DNA from: Nemertoderma westbladi
Lineage: Eukaryota > Xenacoelomorpha > Nemertodermatida > Nemertodermatidae
Length of the DNA stretch: 64,000 bases
NCBI GenBank assembly: GCA_032718475.1
Contig: JAUCBJ010003333.1
Location: 1-64,000, forward strand
Reading direction: 5' to 3'
The notes beneath the pieces are model-generated. The model did not search any database and was not told where the DNA came from. It was given only the letters and a program-made list of their open reading frames with translations. Shown here one piece after another: positions 12,918 to 22,794 of this stretch. Both the position numbers and the translations under genes were made by a program. How positions within the stretch are numbered: the first letter of the stretch is position 1; each line of letters begins with the position of its first letter.

Positions 12918-13032
12918 ACAATGACGTCAGATGGAATCGAACTGGTGACCTCCGAGTTGGAAGTCTGACGCTCTAACCATTCCGCTAGAGGCTCAGGAAA
13001 AAGCTAAACCTGGAAATATACCTGATACCATG
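12918..13032 (-). mobile_element. tRNA-derived SINE, copy 1
   Basis: On the minus strand from 12992 a tRNA-like head shows a good polymerase III A box (TAGCGGAATGG) and B box (AGTTCGATTCC). The T stem does not pair properly, so it is not a working tRNA. A close relative, including the sequence beyond the tRNA part (GGCAAAAG/AGAACTGGAAATA-type tail), is at 51826-51960, which marks a SINE family. The anticodon position reads TCC, so a tRNA-Gly ancestor is possible. Confidence 0.65.
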
Positions 13033-14647
13033 TATGTCCACAATTTACGTCTTCATGGCCGCCCATCTGTCGCTACCATCATCTACTGCCGCTGTGCTCA
13101 ATCCTACTAAAGTACTTTGCTGTCTTAAACCACTCACTACAATGAAACGCTAGTGTATACCAACCATGAACCCGCCACCGATCATCAGAGCAATTGGTGG
13201 CACATGAAATAATGTTTATTTATTGTTTCTGTTATAACACAGCGCTCCTTTCACTTGATTTTATACTTTAAATAAAATAAATTTTTGAAATCCAATAAAC
13301 ACAAGATTTGCTATTTGCGTTAATTTTAACGCAATAAAAAACAAAAAGGTGAAATTTTGAGTGAAACATAATGTGTAATGTTTCTTCTATAGTAGCCAGT
13401 AGGTGGTGTACACTTAATCTGACATTTAACAACATTACAGTCTTGTTTCTTAAGAATTAAATGGCCAGCCAGCATTTGAAATTACGGTATTAGTAATTTC
13501 TAATAGATTTATATTTGCCATGAAGCAACTAATTCAAGGGCTCTGATTGGAAGGCCCCTTCTCCCATCAATGACATTCAATATTATTATATTGTATTACT
13601 GTTGGAATTCGGTGGATTGCTGCGGCTGGTTTGTCTTTGTATACCGGTATACACGTATAGGCTTACACATACAGCTTACACATACACTAGTTAGGTCGCC
13701 TTGGTTTTAACCAAGGCGTCCTTTAATACAGGCCATGCAGCCGAGATTTAGGTAAAATTAGCCTAGGCTGAAAGTTTTACAATGGGCAAAATAGGAATTC
13801 CAATGAATATTATGGGTAGTAAGACAATGTTTGTATCTTATTAGTTGAAATATACCTCAGCAAGCAATATTTTGTAATTTATTATGTACTAATATTTAGA
13901 CATTTCAAATGGCGTCTAATCAAAAATCTTCTTAATAATATTATATTTATTTACTATAATTAACCATTCATTTTCATTTAATACTAATTGTACAAGGCAT
14001 GGCTTTGGTGGATATGGTGACATAATGGCGGTTACGTTTGGGTGGACCTGGTGACATGGTGCTGTAGCGGTGGTGTTATGGTTATGGACTTATGGTTATA
14101 AGATATATTATTACTTTATATTATTAGTAGGTACCTATACTTTTACTTTATATCATTGTCTAGTACTTTATGTTATTACTTTATTATTTATATATATATA
14201 TATTCGATTAAAAACTTATATTAACTTTGTTATTCATATTTTTATTTATTTTAATACGATTACCGACCCAATATTCCCCACCCCAGGGTGAAAACACATA
14301 AACCAAAATTAAACGTGTGACCCCCAGTAGATAAATATCTCAGTTGCAATTTAAAGAGTCTCTCCGAGCTCGGACTCAACTTATGACCCCCCAGTAGAGA
14401 AATGTCTAGGTTTTAATGAGTCTCTCCGGGCTCTGAAGTACTGTGTGCTGTGCGGAATAAATAAATCCATGCTTCGGAGTATTGCAACTTGCCGATTAAT
14501 GTAAATAAAACGTTTATCAGTCTGCTGGTAATTACTCAGATAGCGAACAATCTCTTCAATTTCTGACCAGGCAAATGCGAGTTTTGGGTTCTTTATGAAT
14601 GGTATAGGCCTAGAAACTTTTGCCAACCCAAAATACGTTGTGAAATT
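13033..14647. other. Spacer, no gene seen
   Basis: AT-rich sequence. A perfect 10-bp-arm palindrome (CGCCTTGGTT with its complement) sits at 13697-13718. The 5 bp at 14643-14647 (AAATT) are the left target-site duplication of the outer BEL/Pao element. Confidence 0.5.
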
Positions 14648-15195
14648 TGTGACGGGATCCGGGGATCCCGATTTATCCGGTGTATTCGCTTACGCGTCCC
14701 CGCCGCTAGTGAAAGAGTTTGTTATAGTTGTCGTTCCGATTGTTAATATAGATATGATGGCATAGTATAAAATGAGATAATATTGACAGATAGCACAGTT
14801 GATGTTTAGTTGAGGTTACCGGTAATAGTGATGGTAGCGGCAATGACGGTAACGAAAGTCACCGCTCTGCCCTCTAACTGTACTGGGATAACTGAATGAA
14901 ATGACACGGTTACTGGTAATATGTATTGCACAGTTGGCCGTATTGTGTCACTCAGTCGATGCCTTCCCCCCCATTGGCTAATATCCTACTTGTCACCCTT
15001 TGCCCCCCTCTGAAGTGCTTCCCTTCGCCCTTGCTATTCTCTCTCTGTCAGGGGTGTAACCCCTGGCCCCTATTGTACGTTTCTCCTTCCCACTTTATTG
15101 GGGTGACACGAGGTAGGGTAATCAACCTCGTGCTCCCAATATTGCTTAACGGCTCACTTTATGGGGTTTGGTGAGGCGGAATTGATTCGCTAACA
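14648..15195 (-). repeat. 3' LTR of outer element
   Basis: 548 bp, paired with 35020-35550. It differs mainly by a 17-bp extra segment after CCCGATTTA and scattered substitutions. On the minus strand it is preceded by a purine tract (GGGGGGGAG-type, plus strand 15196-15204), the expected plus-strand primer. Confidence 0.93.
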
Positions 15196-15234
15196 CTCCC
15201 CCCCATGCTATCTTCCCGGTGAGAAGAAAGCATC
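15196..15234 (-). promoter_or_regulatory. Polypurine tract and adjoining hairpin, outer element
   Basis: C-run next to the LTR end (purine tract on the coding strand), then ATGCTATCTTC with an 11-bp partner carrying one mismatch. The same arrangement, with a perfect stem, is at 20203-20240 in the inner element, so it is conserved between copies. Confidence 0.6.
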
Positions 15235-15779
15235 AACCTCTAAGTGCGCTTCAATTCCGCTGGAACTCGATCTATTATCGGGTGTGGGGTGGAGTTATTT
15301 TTCTAGGAGTCGGCTTTCCAGGCCGCTCCCTATGGGTATGATATCACTACCCTCTGGCGTCTCGTGTCGGGCCGATCGTGCGCTTCTCTCACACAATTTT
15401 GTTTCCCCAACACTCTCACCACTCTAACTCCGCTCTCTGACTCAACTCGCTCTTATTCTCTCCCCACACCTGAATCGCACTCTTCTCTCTCGCCAACAGC
15501 TCTTCTCACTATCTCCTCCCTACTCTCTGCCACTCCCTAAGGCCCTAATCTCTAATGCTACCCCTGTGCTATCATATTATCTACCTACTACTCACTTGCT
15601 AACTATCTAACTCTCTTACTCTCTACTAACTCTCCGACTCTAACTAGCTCTACTAAGTCTAACTAACTCCTACTAATTCTCTACTAACCTCTAGCTCTAA
15701 CTCTACTAACCACTAACTCTACTCTCTGCTAAGTCTACTAACTCTTACCCTGTTACTACCTCTAACTCTGCTAACCACC

Positions 15780-16560
15780 TTTATCTACGTGGCGCTTGTG
15801 GTGCCCACAACCATTCTACTACTACTTCCCTCTACGTGGCGCTTGCGGTGCCCACAACCACTCTACTACTACTTCTACTCTGCTACTAACTCTCTAATTC
15901 TACTAACTCTCTCTAACTCTTTAAGCCTACTAACTCTTACCAACTCTTCTACTACGTGGCGCTTAGGGTGCCCACAACCTTCTGCTACTACCTCCATCTA
16001 CGTGGCGCTTGCGGTGCCCACAACCACTCTACTACTACTTTAACTAAAACCCTCTAACCCCCTACTAACTCTAACTCTACTTAGTCTACCCCTTTCTACT
16101 CTTTATGTGGCGCTTGCGGTGCCCACAACCACTCTGTTACTACCTCTATCTACGTGGCGCTTGCGGTGCCCACAACCACCCTACTACTACTTTAACTAAA
16201 ACCCTCTAACTCCCTACTAACTCTAACTCTACTTAGTCTACCCCTTTCTACTCTCTACGTGGCGCTTGCGGTGCCCACAACCACTCTGTTACTACCTCTA
16301 TCTACGTGGTGCTTGCAGTGCCCACAACCACCCTACTACTACTTCCATCTACGTGGCGCTTCCGATGCCCACAACCTCTCTACTATCTGGTCCGTCTCTA
16401 CTACTCTACTACCTCTAACTCTCCACCATCTCTAACTCTACTAACCACCCACCTCCACTACTACCTCTATCTACGTGGCGCTTGCGGTGCCCACAACCAC
16501 TCTACTACTGCTTTCTACGTGGCGCTTACGGTGCCCACAACCCCCCTACTACTACTCGTG
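15780..16560. repeat. Imperfect minisatellite in the 3' region of the outer element
   Basis: About ten copies of a block reading CTACGTGGCGCTTGCGGTG then CCCACAACCAC, separated by variable pyrimidine-rich CTCTACTACTAC or CTAACTCTAACT filler. Some sub-blocks (for example 16030-16150 and 16190-16290) are longer near-identical duplications. It lies between the pol remnant and the 3' LTR, the same place as the different minisatellite of the inner element. Confidence 0.85.
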
Positions 16561-16769
16561 GCATGGCAATTTGCCACACTCCCTTACCCCGCCGCCTTCT
16601 AACTTACTTACTTCTACTAACTTATCTCCTGACTACTACTTACTATCTCTTCTAACTATTATTTAATTATTTTTATTATTTATTTTTAATTAAATAATTA
16701 ATTTTCTTGTGGGAAGGGCGTCTCGTCTCGCCCTCATTCCCACCCCCCTCAGTCCAAAACCTTGGACGA

Positions 16770-17345
16770 CTAAACTCTAAGGTGCCCCTTCTTCCAGTAG
16801 GCACTCTCCCACTGCCCTCCTATACGTCCTCTTACTCTTCGCCACACTTTCTTTGCCAATTCCACCTGACCAGGAATTGGCTCTCCCTCTTCCGCCACCT
16901 TATTAACTATCCCGTCTCCTGGCATCAAAATGCCAGCTCCCACCTTGTTGTCTCCCGGCGGCAGAATGAAAAGAAAGTGAAAGAGCAGGCAAAAAAGAAG
17001 GTACAATAATAGTCCTATCCCTTTCCATCCTGTCTTCCTTCTCGACTTCCCCATTGTCGGTATGCGTCCCAACCGGACCGGCGTCTCTTCCGGACACTCC
17101 TCCAGACACTCCTCCGGACTATTGTCCCCCTGACACTCCACCGGACACTCCTCCGGTTTGTCCTCCGGCGCCGCCCGCTCCTCTCCATCTCCATACCGAT
17201 GCTTGCTGGGAAATCCATTCTCCTCCGCCATCTCTCCTACGTCTACCTCCCTGTCTGGCTCTACTATCTCCCATTTCTCCTCTTCGTCCTCTGCGTCTAC
17301 GGTGCCTATGGTAACATGCACCCTGATGTCTCTGTCACACTGCAT
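16770..17345 (-). CDS. Small ORF with one membrane helix in place of pol, outer element
   Basis: A 191-codon frame beginning MQCDRDIRV. It has an acidic first third, a Cys/Glu/Pro-rich part (PEECPVECQ, PEECLEECPEE), then a basic patch and a strongly hydrophobic stretch (GIGLLLYLLFCLLFHFLFIL) long enough for one transmembrane helix, followed by a basic tail. It overlaps the end of the protease frame by 40 bp, in the same relative frame that pol takes in the inner element. Its last 45 or so codons run over a remnant of the pol end in another frame. It may be a chance frame left after pol was deleted, or a gained envelope-like or membrane protein. I do not recognise a family. Confidence 0.35.
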   Translation of the reverse strand: MQCDRDIRVHVTIGTVDAEDEEEKWEIVEPDREVDVGEMAEENGFPSKHRYGDGEERAAPEDKPEECPVECQGDNSPEECLEECPEETPVRLGRIPTMGKSRRKTGWKGIGLLLYLLFCLLFHFLFILPPGDNKVGAGILMPGDGIVNKVAEEGEPIPGQVELAKKVWRRVRGRIGGQWESAYWKKGHLRV

Positions 17346-18026
17346 GGGATCTTGGTTTTAACTGGGCCGCTAAGCGTCCATCCGAATGGCGTGAGGATCG
17401 CCGTCGGGTCCCGCTGCCTGTCTTCGCCGAAGACCGTCTGTGTTCTCTCGTGGGCCGTCGGGCAGTCCATTCCTACTATAATAGACACCTTCCTAACATC
17501 CACCTTTGGTATTGAGAAATCGATACCGTCCAGGAATCTATACTGCTCGACCTCAATGTTGGTTGGTCGCCTGGCGTTGATATTTATCGATTCTATGACG
17601 TGGATGGGGTCGATCGTCGCCCCATAGTCGCATCCCGGTGCAATCGCTGCTATCCTGCACCGCCCCGTCCTCGTCTCCAGGACCTCATCTTTACTCAAGA
17701 CGGTAGTTACCGCCATTCTATTCGGCCTCGTCTTTAGCCCTATCTCTTCGGCCACCCAGTTCTCCACCAGCGTGAAGGCTGCTCCGCTGTCGACCAGCAT
17801 TAATGTCGTTACTGATCGACCGCCCTCTCCTGATATCTTTACTGGTACTACCCCGAGTAGTACTTTTCTCTTCTTCTCCTCTTCTGTCATGCTTGTAGCC
17901 ATTGTTTGGCCTCCAGTCTCCTCCTCTCTTGCTGCTGTTTCTCTACACTCTCCGGGTCTGTGTCCTTCTACCACACATCGATGACATAGTCCATTTGCGT
18001 CTGTGTAGGCTATACGATCTTGTTTG
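17306..18026 (-). pseudogene. Zinc knuckle and aspartic protease, outer element
   Basis: This segment of the outer Gag-Pro frame resumes right after the inner element. It begins with LPKQDRIAYTDANG and a C-x2-C...H...C knuckle (CHRCVVEGHRPGEC), then a retropepsin-like domain with the active site VDSGAAFTLV. It ends at a stop shortly after TPFGWTLSGPV. The open frame extends up to 18187 through inner LTR sequence, which is not part of the protein. Close similarity to the inner copy (26142-27893) over the protease shows the two elements are one family. Confidence 0.8.
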
Positions 18027-18031
18027 GGCAA

Positions 18032-20202
18032 TGTGACGGGATCCAAGGGGGATCCCGATTTATCCGGTTGTGGTAATTTAGTCCACGCGTCCCCGCCGTG
18101 TATAAGGATGAAATAAAGTGACTGAGTTCTGAAGTTCGGTGTATAATAGGAGGTTATAAGATATAGATATATTGTGAATGTGTACAAGGCGGGATACGGT
18201 AACTAAAGTCCCGTGATCCCCTAACTAAACTAATTGGCTGTACCCTACGCTAGCACTGCTGCACTTGAGATAACTGAATCACTGATTAATAGGTTATTGG
18301 TTATATTGCACGGTGGCCTTACTGCTACTCAATCGATGCCATTCCCCCCTCTGATTGGTTAATACCCTTGTTGGCCCTTGTTGTCAAAGTAATACGGCAT
18401 TTTAGGCTATTACTAGCGAAACCTGTTGTGTAATAAATTAGAATTACGCATTCTGGAACTCTTAGTAATTAGTACGCTGTTACATATTTGTGACTGTAAT
18501 TGATTAGTAAAATTAAGAATTAGTACGCAGCATAGCGGAGAGTAGCTAAGGTAATAATTTAGAGTACCGTAAACTATTCACGCTGAGCGGTTATTTGCAT
18601 TAGCGGGCAATAAGCTAGATCGCAGTAGTCAGTACGCAAGACACTAGTAGATTGCTGGCCTAAAGCCAGCTGCAGGCAAGTTTAGACCCAGAGCGGTATC
18701 ACCTACGAAAGACAGTGTACTGTACCAATTTTTTTGATTATTTTAAATATTCTCGCATTCACACATTCCGTTAGGGAACCGGAACCCCCAGTATTCGCGA
18801 TTAGAAAAGACGTAGGCAATAGCGTGCTTCAATAGTGGTAAAATTAGGCGTAAGAATACTCTGAGTGCAAAGCCCCTCGCACTCGTCTTAAGTAAGCTTA
18901 GGGAGCCGACTCGGGTTTATTGTTTTGGTTATTCCTGCGTGGCTCATAGATTCGAACAGTTAGCTCTCTATCGAGCGATCGGTAGAGAAAGGAACAAGCG
19001 ATTTTGCAGGAGCCGTGTAAATTTAGTAAAATATATTAGCGGACGGCAGATTAGCGCCATCCAACGGTAAGTAGCGGTTTTGTATTTAGCAGCCTTTACA
19101 ATTTAGTAATAGCACGCTCCTGATCCCCTTTACTTAATAGTAGAGCAGTCTTTATGTCTTATTGGTTAGGCGAGAACTCATTAGGTTGGCAGAGAAGTAT
19201 ACGGGTATTTGTCTGTTCAACAGTTCTGCTGTCAGTATAGGGGTCGCAGTTGTTTAACAGAGTCAATTAAACGTAAACAATGAAACGATTGCGATGGACA
19301 ACTGAGTGTCTATTCAATCCATAACGATACGATGGCAATGGAGTCTATTACAGTATTAAACACGCAACCAGCAACCAAAGTGATCAGACGATGGCGAGGT
19401 AATCTACAAAACACATAATGACAGGAAGGCGACGGAGTTTATTAAACCCAGTAAGATGGTGCATAGCGAAGCGATCGAGACGGATAACGGAGTCTATCAC
19501 AGTATTAAACCTGGAACGAAGACAGTGGAGTCTGTGTTCCAGGCCTAACTAAACCTAGAACAATGCGAACAAGGCTACCGGTACTGTAAAGTTAGACTAG
19601 ACTGGTTTGTGAGATTAACTTGCCAATACTAACTCAATACAATTTGCTTTCTTCGAATTCCTAATAATATTTTAATCTTAATAATAATTATTCAACATCA
19701 ATTATTTTATAAGTAGTATGTATAAGTAGTATTTTATAAGTACGAGTACGCATATCGGAGGAGACTATACCACATAGACCTCAGGTAAGGACGCCTGTCC
19801 CGAATATCCATAATCCCAATTTCGAAAACTCAGCCGAGAAATTTATACAAGATGCTTGGGTCAGGGCCTCGGCGCGCAAACCAACACGAGCGCTAAGGAC
19901 TGACACCGAGTCAAGCGATGAAGAGGAAGACATGAGACGTCAGAAGTCCCGAAACTATAAGGAAAGAAGGACGGACGCGGAGCAGGTAAGTTTTAATCCC
20001 CGGGAAAGGACCACGTGGAGTATTCCCGTTCACTCCACCTGTTCTCTGGGTTAGGGGTTTGGCCCCTGACCCTCTATTGTGTGCTTCCTTCCCATTCTTA
20101 TTGGGATGGCGTGAGTTGGTTAATTACCCAATCTCGCGGCTCCCAATATTGCTTATCGGCTAATAACTTTATGGGGTGTTGGCGGGATTGAATAAGCTAA
20201 CA
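18032..20202 (-). repeat. 3' LTR of inner element, interrupted by a 1.6-kb insert
   Basis: 18032-18375 matches 31454 to about 31797, and 20014-20202 matches 31802-31990. The outer LTRs have no extra sequence at this place, so the 5' LTR is the ancestral form and about 1638 bp (18376-20013) were gained here. Confidence 0.9.
18376..20013 (+). mobile_element. Unidentified insert in inner 3' LTR with a Gag-like coding tail
   Basis: 1.6 kb of sequence unlike its host element, moderately AT-rich. Near its right end a plus-strand frame is open from about 19740 to the junction. It encodes a charged peptide with a Ser-Asp-Glu cluster (TESSDEEEDMRRQ), of the kind seen near retroelement Gag N-termini, but has no ATG. 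The left junction shows CCCTTGTTGG followed by CCCTTGTTGT. I see no clean terminal repeats or target duplication. It could be the 5' end (LTR, leader, start of gag) of another LTR element. Confidence 0.4.
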
Positions 20203-20240
20203 CTCCCCCCCATGCTATCTTCCCGGTAAGAAGATAGCAT
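20203..20240 (-). promoter_or_regulatory. Polypurine tract and perfect hairpin, inner element
   Basis: A C-run adjoins the LTR (purine tract on the coding strand). Then ATGCTATCTTC (20212-20222) pairs exactly with GAAGATAGCAT (20230-20240) around a 7-nt loop. The sequence is conserved in the outer copy, with one mismatch in the stem. Confidence 0.6.
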
Positions 20241-20580
20241 CAACCAAAAAAGTGCGCTACAATCCCGCTGGATCCCGATCTAGTATCGGGTGTGGGGTGG
20301 AAATCTTTTCTCTCGGAGTCGGCTTTCTGGGCCGCTCCCTCTGGGTATGATAACGCTACCCTTTACGCCTGGCGTCTCATGTCGGGCCGATCGCGCTCAC
20401 CTCTTCACGCGATTTTTGTTTCCCCAACACTTTCGCCCTATCTCACCTTCACTCTCACCCTAACTCTCTCATACCCCCGGACCTCCTCGTCCCTCACTCA
20501 GCCTCTTATTCTCCCCTCCCCACACTAGAATTGCGTTCGCACTCTCTCCGCACTTCACTCTATCACTTCGATCCTCAACC

Positions 20581-21297
20581 TCACTTCGACTGTTTTATCT
20601 TTCCTGACGAACCTCCCCCCCCTCTCGTGCCGTCGCACTCGAGAAGTGTGAAATTGTCAGTTGTCTCGTCCATAGTGCCATAGTCAATTGTCCCCCAGTC
20701 CCAGTAGCTAATTGAGAAAGGTTGCATGACTATAGTAGATCCCACTTTCGTCGTCGACTTCTCTCTTACTAAGACCTGTACCGCTTTCGGCAGTCGGTCT
20801 AATTTCGGCCCGTCCTTCTTCCCGTACGTCCCTAGGTCGAATAAGAAGATGTCCCCATTTGGCGCTGCCAAATGCAAGAGTATGGTCCTGGCCGACCCTG
20901 CCGTTCCTCGTCTCGAACCCGCTTCGTCTTCCACGGTCCCCTCGTCATCTAGGATCATATATCCTCCTCTGTTGACGGACTCTATGAATCTTTTCCAGTC
21001 CTTTCTCGGCGATTCCCTCGGATACTTCGGAATCCCGAACTTCGCCTCGTCTCCTTTCACTACGTAGTGGAAGTGTTGGAAGATCGCGTTGTCCAGCGAC
21101 GGCGTCCCGTAGGTCCCGACCAACCGCTGTTCGTGCGCCTCCCGGAAGTGATCCTGCAGCGCTCGTGCCGCGTGACCCCTTTCCAACCTCTCGTAGTATC
21201 CTCTCGTCTTCTCCTCCGGGTGTCTTTCGGTGAAATCCACCAATATTTCTTTTCCTCCTGACTCCGCCTTTCTCTTCCTGATCAGCTTACTCGCCAT
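20581..21297 (-). CDS. ORF3 of inner element, resembles a DEDD 3'-5' exonuclease
   Basis: An intact frame of 238 codons from ATG at 21297 (MASKLIRKRK); an alternative GTG start lies 9 bp upstream. The C-terminal two thirds resemble RNase D/EXD1-type exonucleases. GGYMILDDEG matches the first strand with its D-x-E acids, LLHLAAPNGDIFLFDLG the next two strands, and a segment ending TTKVGS the region before the third acid. The expected Asp after KVG is not obvious (TIVMQ), so activity is uncertain. It lies between the pol-end minisatellite and the 3' LTR, where envelope or accessory genes sit in retroviruses, and is absent from the outer copy. A possible splice acceptor (CCACCCTGCAG, ending at 21320) lies 23 bp upstream of the ATG and could serve a spliced transcript. 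Confidence 0.55.
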   Translation of the reverse strand: MASKLIRKRKAESGGKEILVDFTERHPEEKTRGYYERLERGHAARALQDHFREAHEQRLVGTYGTPSLDNAIFQHFHYVVKGDEAKFGIPKYPRESPRKDWKRFIESVNRGGYMILDDEGTVEDEAGSRRGTAGSARTILLHLAAPNGDIFLFDLGTYGKKDGPKLDRLPKAVQVLVREKSTTKVGSTIVMQPFSISYWDWGTIDYGTMDETTDNFTLLECDGTRGGGGSSGKIKQSK

Positions 21298-21709
21298 TCC
21301 GAACACTACACTCGCTCACCTGCAGGGTGGTGCCTTACCAAGGCGCAATACAGATGAGTGATGTATTGAGATGTTTCCTACAGTTCGATAATGGCCTACT
21401 TTTCTACTTAACTGCGCCTTTCAAGCTTAATTTAATCTAATTAATTTCGGAGCTAGTAAATCAGCCTAATTTACAATTTCCGTCCGTTACTTTTATTATG
21501 TTCTAGAACGACTTTCTTTGTGTTACCACTATTTTTCGATTTTTAGCCCTATTTTATTTATTTTATTTGATTCTACTGTCCTAGTACTTACTACTGCCTA
21601 TGGATTTATTCTATTCTCTCTCTGATCCATATTCTGGCCTACTCAGTGGGCCTATGCAGTACAGCAGTATGCGTCGTGTGGCCACACGATTTATCCAGCT
21701 GCACTCATA

Positions 21710-22690
21710 TGCCCCCCTCTCGCTACTAACTCTACTTACTGCTAACTAATATCTATATCCTATTTTACCCCTTTTACCTCTCACTCTCTCTCTCTAACTA
21801 ATGGTACTACGTACCCTCTAACTCTAACTCTGACTAGGTACCACGTACCTACTAACTCTAACTCTATCGGTACTACCTACCCTCTAACTCTAACTCTAAC
21901 TAGGCATTACGCACCCTCTAACTCTAACTCTAACTAATGGTACTACGTACCCTCTAACTCTAACTCTAACTAGGCATTACGCACCCTCTAACTCTAACTC
22001 TATCGGTACTACCTACCCTCTAACCCTAACTCTAACTAGGCATTACGCACCCTCTAACTCTAACTCTAACTAATGGTACTACGTACCCTCTAACTCTAAC
22101 TCTAACTAGGCATTACGCACCCTCTAACTCTAACTCTATCGGTACTACCTACCCTCTAACTCTAACTCTAACTAGGCATTACGTACCCTCTAACTCTAAC
22201 TCTAACTAGGCACTACGTACCTACTAACTCTCTAACTATCGGTACTACGTACCCTCTAACTCTAACTCTACCTAGGTACTACGTACCTACTAACTCTAAC
22301 TCTATCGGTACTACCTACCCTCTAACTCTAACTCTAACTAGGCATTACGTACCCTCTAACTCTAACTAGGTACTACGTACCCTCTAACTCTAACTCTAAC
22401 TAGGTACTACGTACCTACTAACTAACTAAGTCTAGGTACTACGTACCTATCAACTAACTAACTCTAGGTACTACGTACCTATCAACTAACTAACTCTAGG
22501 TACTACGTACCTACTAACTAACTAACTCTAGGTACTACGTACCTATCAACTAACTAACTCTAGGTACTACGTACCTACTAACTAACTAACTCTAGGTACT
22601 ACGTACCTACTAACTAACTAACTCTAGGTACTACGTACCTACTGACTAACTAACTCTAGGTACTACGTACCTACTAACTAACTAACTTTT
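21710..22690. repeat. Minisatellite between pol and ORF3, inner element
   Basis: Left part (to about 22430): units combining GGTACTACGTACC or GGCATTACGCACC with repeated TCTAACTC. Right part (22430-22690): nine or so regular copies of a unit of about 31 bp reading TCTAGGTACTACGTACCTA then CTAACTAAC. Each unit carries the palindrome GGTACTACGTACC. Confidence 0.9.
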
Positions 22691-22794
22691 ATTTATTTTT
22701 ATTTTATTTTATTTGTGTGGGAAGGGCGTCTCGCCCTCAATCCCACCCCCCTCAGTCCAAAACTTGGACGACTAAACTTCACACTAACTCTAAT

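Noticed and set aside
12925-12992. A functional tRNA-Gly gene
   Set aside because: Good A and B boxes, but the T and acceptor stems do not pair, and a diverged second copy with the same flanking tail shows it is a SINE.
15780-17361. Plus-strand Leu/Pro/Thr-rich ORFs in the outer element
   Set aside because: They follow the pyrimidine-rich minisatellite or run antisense to the protease region.
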